A stretch of 64,000 nucleotides of DNA from Alicyclobacillus mali (GTDB lineage: Bacteria > Bacillota > Bacilli > Alicyclobacillales > Alicyclobacillaceae): NCBI RefSeq assembly GCF_017329565.1, contig NZ_JAFMTT010000001.1; one strand, written 5' to 3'. Under the pieces are notes generated by a model. It saw only the letters and a program-made list of their open reading frames with translations, had not been told where the DNA came from and did no database searches. Below are positions 25,879-33,790 of the stretch, piece by piece; the first letter of the stretch is position 1, and the number at the start of each line of letters is the position of its first letter. The translations under genes were made by a program, and so were the position numbers.

Positions 25879-27468
25879 ATGCCGTATCTGCACGAGTGGC
25901 TGCACCTTCATGCGTTCGCGCGCCCGTCCCATCCCGCCGTCCGTTTCTTGGGAACGACCCTTTCATACGGGGAGCTTGACGCCTATGCCTCGGCGATGGC
26001 GGCGCTGCTCGCGGATCTAGGACTTCGTCGGGGAGATCCGATTGTGCTCTATTTGCCAAATATGCCGCACTTTCTCATTGTGAAGCTCGGCGCAGAGCGG
26101 CTGGGCATCCCCATCTCGCCCGTGAGTCCACTGGCCAACGAGTGGGAACTGGAGTATCAGTTGCAGGACCTGGGGGCGAAAGTGGTCATCTGTGACGATG
26201 ACCGGGTGGACGTGGCCAGCGCGGTGTGTGAGCGGCTCGGCATCAGGCATCTGTTTTCGGTCTCGATGTCGGACTTTTCGGGCGAATCCTTCGCCGAAGC
26301 TGCGCGGAAGCCCACGGGCAATGGCCGCTCGCTGGTGTGTCAGCTGCGCAATCGGCTGGGGCGGTCCGCGGAGACGCCCGTGAACGGGGACGACACCTGT
26401 CTCATCATGTATACGTCGGGATCGACAGGGATGCCGAAGGGCGCGATGCTGACGTACGCCAATGCGGCGTACAAAACGGAGGCGGTGGTTGCGGCGTGCA
26501 ACTTGACCGAGGCCGACGTCGTGCTCGGCGTGATGCCGCTCTGCCACATCGCCGGTCTTCTCATGAGCGCGTGTGCAGCCGTTCGGGCCGGTGCGACGCT
26601 CGTTCTTCTTCCCAAGTTCGATCCGGAGATGGCCATCGACGCCATTGAACGCCACCGCGTCACGGTGATGTACACGGTCACGCCGATGAATCTCGCGGTG
26701 ATGGAACATCCGCGATCCGGCGCGGCCGATTTCTCAAGCCTGCGGCTGAATCCGTGCACAAGCTTTGGCGTCCCGGTGACGGAGAGGCTTGCGGCCGAAT
26801 GGAAAGCGCTTACGGGAGCTCCGCTCTACGAGGCCGCATACGGCCTGACCGAGACCCACACGGCGGATACGCAGATGCCACTTGACGCCATCCGGTACGG
26901 CACGCACGGCAAGCCGATTCCAGGCACGCGGATTCGCATTGCGCCTTTGGACGATCCCGCGGGGGCACTGGGCCCTGGCGAGGAGGGCGAGATTTGGATT
27001 CAGAGTCCAGGCGTCATGAAGGGATACCTGCACCGGGACGACGCGACGCGCGAGGCGATCCAGAACGGATGGCTGCGAACTGGCGACACTGGGTTCATGG
27101 ATGAGGAAGGATATCTCGTCTTCCGTGGCCGCAGGAAGGAGATGATCAAATGCTCGGGGTACAGCGTCTTTCCGGAAGAAGTTGAGCATTGGTTGTCTCG
27201 CCACGAGGCGATCCGCCAGGTGGCCGTCATTGGCGTGCCGGACCCACAAAAGGGCGAGGTGGTCAAGGCGTTTGTGGTGCTTCAGCCGTCGTATGTCGGC
27301 AGGGTGACCGAGGCGGACATCATGGCGTGGAGCCGCGAAAAGCTGGCGCATTACAAGTGCCCTCGTCAGGTGGAGTTTCGCGAGTCGCTGCCGGCCACGG
27401 GCACCGGCAAGGTCCTTCGGCGCGTGCTCGCGGAAGAGGAAGCGACGAAGCGGCGACAAGCGACGTGA
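25879..27468 (+). CDS. AMP-dependent acyl-CoA synthetase/ligase (ANL family)
   Basis: The 529-residue enzyme shows the P-loop YTSGSTGMPKGAM, the acyl-pocket region AAYGLTETHTADTQMP, TGDTGFMDEEGY, the hinge GRRKEMIKCSGYSVFPEEVE and the catalytic Lys in GTGKVLRR. GAGGGTGG precedes the ATG. It is monocistronic, so the substrate is not indicated; a medium- or long-chain fatty acid or an aryl acid are all possible. It differs clearly from the acetyl-CoA-synthetase-like enzyme at the window start, being shorter and lacking the N-terminal extension. Confidence 0.88.
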   Translation: MPYLHEWLHLHAFARPSHPAVRFLGTTLSYGELDAYASAMAALLADLGLRRGDPIVLYLPNMPHFLIVKLGAERLGIPISPVSPLANEWELEYQLQDLGAKVVICDDDRVDVASAVCERLGIRHLFSVSMSDFSGESFAEAARKPTGNGRSLVCQLRNRLGRSAETPVNGDDTCLIMYTSGSTGMPKGAMLTYANAAYKTEAVVAACNLTEADVVLGVMPLCHIAGLLMSACAAVRAGATLVLLPKFDPEMAIDAIERHRVTVMYTVTPMNLAVMEHPRSGAADFSSLRLNPCTSFGVPVTERLAAEWKALTGAPLYEAAYGLTETHTADTQMPLDAIRYGTHGKPIPGTRIRIAPLDDPAGALGPGEEGEIWIQSPGVMKGYLHRDDATREAIQNGWLRTGDTGFMDEEGYLVFRGRRKEMIKCSGYSVFPEEVEHWLSRHEAIRQVAVIGVPDPQKGEVVKAFVVLQPSYVGRVTEADIMAWSREKLAHYKCPRQVEFRESLPATGTGKVLRRVLAEEEATKRRQAT

Positions 27469-27798
27469 TGGGAGATGCTCAGAGAGCGCCGATGCGACAG
27501 TGGTGCTTCCTACACGATTCTGTCGGAGGGTGCTATTCGTTCTGCCGAAAGGCGCGAAGAACCCGATGGCCATCGTTCGGAGCGGGTATTGACGATGCTG
27601 TAACAGATAACCATGTGGAAACCAAAGAACGGTTGTTACACGAGTCGCCGCGCACGATGCCCGACTGGGGTACGAGCGCGGCGACAATGATGTTGAGGAT
27701 GCTCATATCAGACATCACAGCGCGGTGTTGCACCGGTAGTGGATTGATTGATTGAAGGAGACGTGCATCTGTCGATGAGGCTGCGAAATGGCAAACGG
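27469..27798. other. Gap before the ars operon, no gene seen
   Basis: About 330 bases without a convincing coding frame. The only structure I see is an imperfect inverted repeat, TGTAAC...AACC (27599-27612) against GGTTGTTACA (27631-27640). A weak short frame from GTG near 27765 after AAGGAGA would encode 28 residues and ends inside the arsR promoter region; I do not call it a gene. Confidence 0.4.
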
Positions 27799-27827
27799 TT
27801 GACTGGAGTCGCAGTCTGCTGTACATT
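27799..27827 (+). promoter_or_regulatory. Promoter of the ars operon with probable ArsR operator downstream
   Basis: TTGACT (27799-27804) and TACATT (27822-27827) are 17 bp apart. Just downstream, 27839-27863 holds two ATCGAT blocks in an imperfect inverted arrangement, a likely site for the ArsR repressor to block transcription. Operator assignment is inference. Confidence 0.6.
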
Positions 27828-27861
27828 ACATTTACCGACATCGATATAGATGGTGATCGAT

Positions 27862-28272
27862 ATGAAAAATGTTGACCTCCTCGATCGTCTTCACGCCTTG
27901 GCAGACAAGAGCCGATTTCACATGCTTCAACTGATGGCCAAAGGGGCGATCGCAACGTGCTGCGATCGTATCGAGGCGTATGAAAACGGGTGCTGCGTCG
28001 CAGACGTGGTGGCTGTGACTGGACTATCACAACCAACTGTCTCCCACCATCTCAAAGTTCTTGAGAAGGTGGGGTTGGTTCGCAGAGAATCTCGCGGCCC
28101 TTGGACTTGTTACTTTCCGAATCCTGAAGCGCTACAGGAGGTGGTTCACGCACTCACGACCGAGCTGATCACGGCGGTTGACTCTCACCAAAATGAGAAA
28201 GGAGGGTGTTGTCCATGTTCGCATGGAAGCCCCATGTCGCCATCAACGTGCGAAACTTCCATGAATCGCTGA
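27862..28272 (+). CDS. arsR: ArsR/SmtB-family arsenic-responsive repressor
   Basis: The 136-residue winged-helix protein represses its operon until trivalent arsenic binds. The recognition helix region reads TGLSQPTVSHHLKVLEKVGLV. Cys33-Cys34 and Cys44-Cys45 (ATCCDR and NGCCVAD) are likely metalloid ligands before the DNA-binding helix, Cys83 follows the wing, and the tail has Cys116-Cys117-x-Cys119. The start is uncertain: ATG 27862 has a weak GGTGA site, and ATG 27850 lacks one. Its last 58 bases overlap arsI in another frame, so the Cys-rich tail is written over the arsI start. Confidence 0.88.
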   Translation: MKNVDLLDRLHALADKSRFHMLQLMAKGAIATCCDRIEAYENGCCVADVVAVTGLSQPTVSHHLKVLEKVGLVRRESRGPWTCYFPNPEALQEVVHALTTELITAVDSHQNEKGGCCPCSHGSPMSPSTCETSMNR

Positions 28273-28679
28273 AGTTCTATCAAATCTTATTTGGCGTCGA
28301 ACCTGTTCGCGTTCGGCGAGGTTACGCTAAGTTTGATCTGGAAACACCTCCTCTCAATTTTTCCTTAAACGAGCGTGCATTCGGCGAGGTGGGAGCTCTG
28401 AACCACCTTGGATTGCAAGTGTCGTCTACGGAAGAAGTCCTAGCTGCTAAGATACGATTGGAAGAAGCGGGGCTCGCAACCTTCGACGAGATGAATACTA
28501 CGTGTTGTTACGCGTTGCAGGACAAGATTTGGGTAAAAGATCCAAATGGGATTCAGTGGGAATTTTTTGCGGTCCTTGACCAAGAGGACGACCGTGTACC
28601 TGGATCAGGGATTCTGGTCGAAAAGTCCACAGAGACATGTTGTACGACCTGTCCGACGGGTTCCTCGTCGATGGAATGA
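28215..28679 (+). CDS. arsI: ArsI-type C-As lyase (VOC family)
   Basis: The 154-residue vicinal-oxygen-chelate dioxygenase is expected to cleave the carbon-arsenic bond of trivalent methyl- or aryl-arsenicals. The metal ligands of the family are in place: His7 (KPHVAINV), His64 (LNHLGLQV) and Glu116 (WEFF), together with the substrate-binding pair Cys97-Cys98 in TTCCYALQDK. A short Cys-containing tail (TCCTTC) follows the fold. ATG 28215 lies eight bases after GGAGGG, inside the end of arsR. A cadmium-induced CadI-type function is the alternative, but arsR, arsB and arsC around it favour ArsI. The gene is visibly more AT-rich than the housekeeping genes. Confidence 0.85.
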   Translation: MFAWKPHVAINVRNFHESLKFYQILFGVEPVRVRRGYAKFDLETPPLNFSLNERAFGEVGALNHLGLQVSSTEEVLAAKIRLEEAGLATFDEMNTTCCYALQDKIWVKDPNGIQWEFFAVLDQEDDRVPGSGILVEKSTETCCTTCPTGSSSME

Positions 28680-28736
28680 AGTATCCAAATCCATGGTCAG
28701 GTTTGGTTGGTCACGTTCACAACAAGGAGAGACCTC

Positions 28737-30029
28737 ATGACGTACGTCGCAATTTCGTTGTTTTTGGTCACGCTCATCTTCGTCATCTGGCAACCGAGAG
28801 GCTTGTCGATTGGCTGGAGCGCGATGGCGGGGGCGGCGCTCGCCCTTCTGTTCCACGTGGTCACTTGGCGCGATGTAGGGTCTGTGACTCGAATCGTGTG
28901 GGACGCGACCCTCGCCTTCGTGGCCATCATTGTGATTTCCACAGTGCTTGACCAAGTCGGATTTTTCGAGTGGGCAGCTTTGAAGATGGCGAAAGCCGCG
29001 CGTGGAGATGGGAAGAAGGTCTTCTTGTACGTGATCCTTCTCGGCGCCCTTGTGGCTGCTGTGTGCGCCAACGATGGCGCAGCCTTGATCCTCACGCCCA
29101 TCGTTCTGGAGAAGATGAAGCTGCTCCAATTCGATGCCCGTCGCATGTTTCCATTCGTCATCGCCAGCGGCTTCATCGCGGACACCACGTCGCTTCCGCT
29201 CGTGGTGAGCAACCTTGTGAATATCGTGTCGGCGGACTATTTCCACATTGGCTTTCTGACCTATCTTGCAAACATGATTGTGCCCGATCTCGTCTCCTTT
29301 CTCGCGAGCGCCGGGGTACTCTATCTATATTTCCGAAGGGACATCCCGGAGCGTTACGATCCGGATTTCCTCCCTCGACCGGCCGAAGCCATTGTGCACC
29401 GAGGATTGTTTCGCGCTTCTTGGGTCTTGCTCATTGCGCTCATGGCAGGCTACATGGTGACGGAGATCGCGCATGTACCTGTGTCGTTTGTGGCTGGGAC
29501 CATCGCCATCGCCTTACTGGCGTACGGCGGTCGCGTCCGCGTGATTCAGCCCTGGTCCGTCATTCGGGGCGCGCCGTGGGCGATTGTGTTTTTCTCCGTC
29601 GGCATGTATGTCGTGGTGTATGGGCTGCGCAACGTGGGCCTGACCCGCCTCCTTGGGGGGCTCATTCAAGTCCTTGCGGATCACGGATTGCTAGTCGGCA
29701 CGCTTGGGATGGGCTTTCTCGCGGCCGTGTTGTCGAGTGTGATGAACAATATGCCGACCGTGATGATTGACGCGCTCGCCATTCACGGTGCCCATGTTTC
29801 ACATCTCGTGAAGACGTCGTTGGTGTATGCCAATGTCATAGGGTGTGACTTGGGTCCGAAACTGACACCCATAGGTTCGTTGGCGACGCTTCTTTGGTTG
29901 CACGTCCTTCGCCAAAAGGGCGTCACGATCACATGGAGCACCTATATTCGGACCGGTGTCATCCTGACCATTCCGACGCTGTTGCTCACCTTGATGGGGC
30001 TATATGGATGGCTGGCGATCGTGAACTAG
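28737..30029 (+). CDS. arsB: Arsenite efflux permease ArsB
   Basis: The 430-residue membrane protein has about twelve hydrophobic segments and the ArsB/NhaD-type hallmarks: WDATLAFVAIIVIS early, AVCANDGAALILTP in the first half, ASGFIADTTSLPLVVSNLVN, and NNMPTVMIDALAI plus GCDLGPKLTPIGSLATLLW in the second half. It expels arsenite from the cell. ATG 28737 follows AAGGAGAG; the frame is open ten codons further without a ribosome site. No ArsA ATPase is present, so transport is driven by the membrane potential alone. Confidence 0.95.
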   Translation: MTYVAISLFLVTLIFVIWQPRGLSIGWSAMAGAALALLFHVVTWRDVGSVTRIVWDATLAFVAIIVISTVLDQVGFFEWAALKMAKAARGDGKKVFLYVILLGALVAAVCANDGAALILTPIVLEKMKLLQFDARRMFPFVIASGFIADTTSLPLVVSNLVNIVSADYFHIGFLTYLANMIVPDLVSFLASAGVLYLYFRRDIPERYDPDFLPRPAEAIVHRGLFRASWVLLIALMAGYMVTEIAHVPVSFVAGTIAIALLAYGGRVRVIQPWSVIRGAPWAIVFFSVGMYVVVYGLRNVGLTRLLGGLIQVLADHGLLVGTLGMGFLAAVLSSVMNNMPTVMIDALAIHGAHVSHLVKTSLVYANVIGCDLGPKLTPIGSLATLLWLHVLRQKGVTITWSTYIRTGVILTIPTLLLTLMGLYGWLAIVN

Positions 30030-30068
30030 TCTTCGCTATCGCAAATATGGGAGAGGAGTGAAACCTGT

Positions 30069-30491
30069 ATGTCACGCAAGCGAATTTATTTTCTTTGCAC
30101 TGGAAACTCATGCAGAAGTCAAATGGCTGAAGGATGGGCGCGCCATTTGGGAGGAGAGCGGATCGAAGTTCAGAGTGCGGGCATCGAGGCGCACGGCTTG
30201 AATCCCCGTGCCGTGCAGGTGATGCGCGAGGTGGGGATTGACATCTCGCATCATCGGTCGAAACTCATCGATCCGGACTTTCTCGAACAAGCGGATTATG
30301 TCATCACCTTGTGCGGTGACGCGAACGACCGTTGTCCCGTGACGCCGCCGCACGTGAAACGCCTCCACTGGGGATTTCCCGACCCAGCCAAGGCGACGGG
30401 ATCGGAGGAAGAGATTTTGAACCAGTTTCGCCAAGTTCGTGACGCCATCGGCGCGCGAATTAGGTCTTTTCTGGATCGGGAACTATCATAA
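30069..30491 (+). CDS. arsC: Arsenate reductase, thioredoxin-coupled
   Basis: The 140-residue enzyme reduces arsenate to arsenite for export by ArsB. It is the low-molecular-weight phosphatase type: the anion loop Cys10-TGNSC-R (CTGNSCRS) and the redox pair Cys82 and Cys89 (LCGDANDRCP) fall at the same positions as in Staphylococcus and Bacillus ArsC. GGAGAGG precedes the ATG. It ends the ars operon. Confidence 0.96.
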   Translation: MSRKRIYFLCTGNSCRSQMAEGWARHLGGERIEVQSAGIEAHGLNPRAVQVMREVGIDISHHRSKLIDPDFLEQADYVITLCGDANDRCPVTPPHVKRLHWGFPDPAKATGSEEEILNQFRQVRDAIGARIRSFLDRELS

Positions 30492-30640
30492 AACGATGGT
30501 GATAAAAACAGGATCGATGAAGTGCAAAACATGGGATGAGCCGCCGCCTGAGGTGGGCAGGTTGACCATAGCCGGAGGAATCGCGCGCCGAATGGCTCGC
30601 TTCTTCCCCCGGAGCGCTAGGGATCAATGTGACAATTGAA

Positions 30641-31846
30641 TTACATGCCCCCAATGCGAAGGATCCCATCGGCGCCTATCCACAGAATGAATCGGGCTAC
30701 GAGAAAACCGTAGGCGTCGAGTTCCACGGTCATCTGGCCGGTCTTCGGCAGGCGGAGGATGACGGAATTCGCCTTTGCGGGGACAGCGGGACGCTGGTAG
30801 CCCTCAGTGAGCCCTTCCTCACCGAGTTGGGTCCACGACTTGCCGCCGTCCCACGACACTTCGACCTGGTCCACCTGAAATTGGTTGGTATACCACGCGC
30901 CGTTCCATGCGCTCACCGTCCACGGAGACTTCGTGGATTCGAATGGCAAGCTGAGATAGTCCTCGTCTCCGCTGCGCCAGACGTGAATGCTTGCGATGAG
31001 GTCATTGAGGTGAGACGACACGAACTGAATCTGAGCCTTGGACGGCTTGGGCAGGTCGTCGTCCTCAATGACGATCTGACTCCACATATGCATGCCGCTT
31101 GCCCAGGATTTGACGAGAGACGGTGCGATGCGCAGTGTGAATCTCCCGCCTGCGTCCGAAGCGGAGAGGCCAGCGTCGTATGAGATGATCTTCGGCGACG
31201 AGCTGAGCGTGGTGCCCACGTCGAGATCGACTTCGTTTGGCATCACGAGATCGGCGTGGCAGCCCCTGATGGCGTTCAGCAGGTGCACCCAAAACGCCGC
31301 CGGGACGTACGTGTCGGAAGGGGATGCGCTGGCGCCGGTGGCGAAGCTCGGCGTGAGGGCAAATCGGTGGCCATTGACCGTGACCACCAAGCTCGAATTT
31401 CCATTCTCTGCGTCTGAAGCCTGAGCGGTGGTGGTGGCACCTGACCAGAGGCGCGTGGGTATGGAAAGGCGGAGCTCGTTGCCGTGCATCGTGTACGAGA
31501 CGCCAAACTTCTTCCCGAGAACGCCCATCATGGCTTGGATCTGAATCCAGTCCGACTCCTGCAGTTCATTCATGTCAAACGACAGACAGGGTAACGTCGT
31601 AGGCCTCCAAGGCGAAACGGCGCCGTTCCATACGATTATCGCTGTACTTTCGAAGTAGCCCGTGTCGCCGGACGAGGGGTTGGTCGCGTTCGACGTTGCG
31701 TTGGGCGCAGTTGCGTTCGCGGTCGAGCTGGAGGACGCGCTGTTCTGTGCATTGCTCGCCCATGCGGCGGTGGGTGAAACAAGCGCGCCCAAGGCCGCGG
31801 CGGCTGCCAGCCAGTTTCGTGCGATGCGGATCCGCCTTGTGAACAT
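30641..31846 (-). CDS. Secreted protein of unknown function
   Basis: The 401-residue protein has a clear Sec signal peptide (RNWLAAAAALGALVSPTAAWAS, in part), followed by a Ser/Ala/Thr/Asn-rich linker (residues 32-60). The next 150 residues resemble a copper-amine-oxidase-N-like wall/stalk domain (WIQIQAMMGVLGKKFGVSY). The C-terminal part (residues 300-380) has VEVSWDGGKSWTQL, a pattern of Ig-like sulfite-oxidase-type beta domains. No catalytic residues are recognisable. GAGGTGAT precedes the ATG. It is convergent with arsC and divergent from rarA. Confidence 0.65.
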   Translation of the reverse strand: MFTRRIRIARNWLAAAAALGALVSPTAAWASNAQNSASSSSTANATAPNATSNATNPSSGDTGYFESTAIIVWNGAVSPWRPTTLPCLSFDMNELQESDWIQIQAMMGVLGKKFGVSYTMHGNELRLSIPTRLWSGATTTAQASDAENGNSSLVVTVNGHRFALTPSFATGASASPSDTYVPAAFWVHLLNAIRGCHADLVMPNEVDLDVGTTLSSSPKIISYDAGLSASDAGGRFTLRIAPSLVKSWASGMHMWSQIVIEDDDLPKPSKAQIQFVSSHLNDLIASIHVWRSGDEDYLSLPFESTKSPWTVSAWNGAWYTNQFQVDQVEVSWDGGKSWTQLGEEGLTEGYQRPAVPAKANSVILRLPKTGQMTVELDAYGFLVARFILWIGADGILRIGGM

Positions 31847-32025
31847 TCACATCACCTCGTTTCACTTGGATGTGGAAAACGAAACGGCGCTCCCCAGGGA
31901 GCCCATGGTCATTGTGTTCGCTCACCCGGCGCGCCGTCTGTGACCATGATCACATCGCAAGGAAGATTATGGGTGTGATTCGTGCCAATCCACTGCCCCG
32001 CCTTTCCCTCCATTCGCAAAGCGTG

Positions 32026-32031
32026 TATAAT
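32026..32031 (+). promoter_or_regulatory. Probable -10 element for rarA
   Basis: TATAAT at 32026-32031 lies 55 bp before the rarA start in the gap after the divergent secreted-protein gene. The -35 region (TTTCCC, 32003-32008) is poor. Confidence 0.4.
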
Positions 32032-32086
32032 CGTTAAAAGTTGAGTGGACGACTAGGAATTGCGCAGCCGTGTGAGGCGAATGCGA

Positions 32087-33430
32087 ATGGATCTCTTTTC
32101 ACTTGCTTCGGAGCACGAAGCGGAGCGCGAGGCTCCGCTCGCCTACCGGATGCGGCCGAGATCGCTCGACGAGATGGTGGGACACCAGAATCTCGTGGGC
32201 CGAGATGGAATCCTGCGGAGGATGATCGAGCGGGATCGCTTGATGTCCATCATTTTGTATGGGCCGCCCGGCACGGGCAAAACGACCATCGCCGAAGTCA
32301 TTGCGCGCCAGACCAAGGCACGCTTCATCCCGCTGAACGCCGTGACGTCGGGCATCGCCGATGTGCGAAAGGCCGTCGAGATCGCGCGAGAGGAGCGGGA
32401 TGTGTATGGGCGGCGAACCGTGGTCTTTCTCGACGAAATCCACCGCTTCAATAAAAGTCAGCAGGACGCGCTGCTGCCGCACGTGGAGGCGGGGCTTGTC
32501 TCGCTCGTGGGCGCGACGACGGAGAATCCCTACTTCGACGTGAACGCGGCGCTGTTGTCGCGATCGCACGTGTTTCGCCTCGAGCCGCTTTCCCCGGATG
32601 ACATCGGGTGCCTGGTGGACATGGCCATTGCGGACGAGGAGCGCGGACTTGGCCGCATGCGGGTGCGGCTTCATCCGGATGCGAGGCGTGTGCTCACCCT
32701 GCAGGCGCGGGGCGACGCCCGGCGCGCGCTGAACTTGCTCGAGCTCGCCGCTTTTGCAGCGAGAGTTGGCCCCGACGGCGCCACGGAGATTGGCGTGCGC
32801 GAGGTCGAGGCGGCGCTTGAGGCGAGCGGTGGGCCTCGCTACGATCGCGCAGGCGACGATCACTACGACACCATCTCGGCGTTCATCAAGTCGGTGCGCG
32901 GATCGGACGTGAACGCGGCGATGCTGTGGCTCGCGAAGATGCTCGAGGGCGGCGAAGATCCCGCGTTCATCGCGCGCCGGCTGATGATCCTGGCCGCCGA
33001 GGACGTGGGCATGGCGGATCCGAACGCGCTCCTCATCGCGGTGAGCGGCTGGCAGGCGGCCATGGCCATCGGCATGCCGGAGGCGCGGATTGTGCTGGCG
33101 GAGGTGACCGCGTACCTCGCGAAAGCGCCGAAGTCGAATCACGCGTACATGGCCATCAACCGCGCGCTGGACGACGTCAGGTCTGGCCTGCCGGTCGAGG
33201 TGCCGCTGCATCTGCGGAGCACGGCGTACAAAGGGGCCAAGGCTCTCGGGCATGGGGAAGGCTACCTGTATCCACACGATTACCCGGGCCATTACGTCGA
33301 GCAAAACTACTGGCCCATTGGCGTCGAGCCACGCGTGTACTACCGGGAAGGAGACGATGACCGTGAAGATCTCGACGAAGGGCCGCTACGGCCTGATGCT
33401 CCTGGTCGATCTCGCCGAACAGCAGAGTGA
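32087..33430 (+). CDS. rarA: Replication-associated recombination protein A (MgsA/RarA AAA+ ATPase)
   Basis: The 447-residue AAA+ ATPase acts at stalled forks and single-strand gaps. It carries RPRSLDEMVGHQNLVG, Walker A GPPGTGKTT, Walker B VVFLDEIHRFNKSQQDALLPH (in part), sensor GATTENPYFDVNAALLSRS, the sensor 2 region GDARRALNLLE and the C-terminal tetramerisation domain ending in HGEGYLYPHDYPGHYVEQ. ATG 32087 is nine bases after GAGG. The stop lies 68 bases inside the following cymR gene, so the last 23 residues are an out-of-frame overlap tail rich in Asp and Arg. Confidence 0.94.
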   Translation: MDLFSLASEHEAEREAPLAYRMRPRSLDEMVGHQNLVGRDGILRRMIERDRLMSIILYGPPGTGKTTIAEVIARQTKARFIPLNAVTSGIADVRKAVEIAREERDVYGRRTVVFLDEIHRFNKSQQDALLPHVEAGLVSLVGATTENPYFDVNAALLSRSHVFRLEPLSPDDIGCLVDMAIADEERGLGRMRVRLHPDARRVLTLQARGDARRALNLLELAAFAARVGPDGATEIGVREVEAALEASGGPRYDRAGDDHYDTISAFIKSVRGSDVNAAMLWLAKMLEGGEDPAFIARRLMILAAEDVGMADPNALLIAVSGWQAAMAIGMPEARIVLAEVTAYLAKAPKSNHAYMAINRALDDVRSGLPVEVPLHLRSTAYKGAKALGHGEGYLYPHDYPGHYVEQNYWPIGVEPRVYYREGDDDREDLDEGPLRPDAPGRSRRTAE

Positions 33431-33773
33431 CCAGCCCATTTCCCTGAAGTCCATTGCGGAGCGAAACAACCTCTCGGAGCACTACCTCGAACAGCTCATT
33501 GCGCCGCTCCGCAACGGCGGCTTCGTGCGGAGCATCCGGGGCGCTTACGGTGGGTACGTGCTGGCGAGGCATCCGCGCGAGATCGTCATTGAGGACGTGC
33601 TTCTCGCCCTGGAGGGGCCCATCACCATTGTCGACGAGGAGATGGATGATGGCCTGCAGGTGCTGTGGGACAGGCTGAGGGAGGCCATCCACGACGTGTT
33701 GTCGTCCATGACGCTGCAGGATCTCGTCGAATTGCGCAAGGGATCGTCGCAGGGCTACATGTATTACATCTGA
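33363..33773 (+). CDS. cymR: Rrf2-family regulator, CymR type
   Basis: The 136-residue protein has the Rrf2 winged helix: KISTKGRYGLMLLVDLA, then the helix-turn-helix ISLKSIAERNNLSEHYLEQL and GAYGGYVLARHPREI. The three Cys that hold an iron-sulfur cluster in IscR are absent, which fits CymR, the master repressor of cysteine metabolism that works with CysK. It starts at GTG 33363, nine bases after AAGGAG. iscS follows 17 bp later, the usual Firmicute pairing. Confidence 0.88.
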   Translation: MKISTKGRYGLMLLVDLAEQQSDQPISLKSIAERNNLSEHYLEQLIAPLRNGGFVRSIRGAYGGYVLARHPREIVIEDVLLALEGPITIVDEEMDDGLQVLWDRLREAIHDVLSSMTLQDLVELRKGSSQGYMYYI

Positions 33774-33790
33774 ACCGCGGGGTGTCAGCG

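Noticed and set aside
23703..25880. A 725-codon minus-strand frame
   Set aside because: Antisense to hisS and aspS, with the same composition artefact.
27765..27851. Short leader peptide before arsR
   Set aside because: It would run through the arsR promoter boxes, so it would not be on the arsR transcript, and nothing else supports it.
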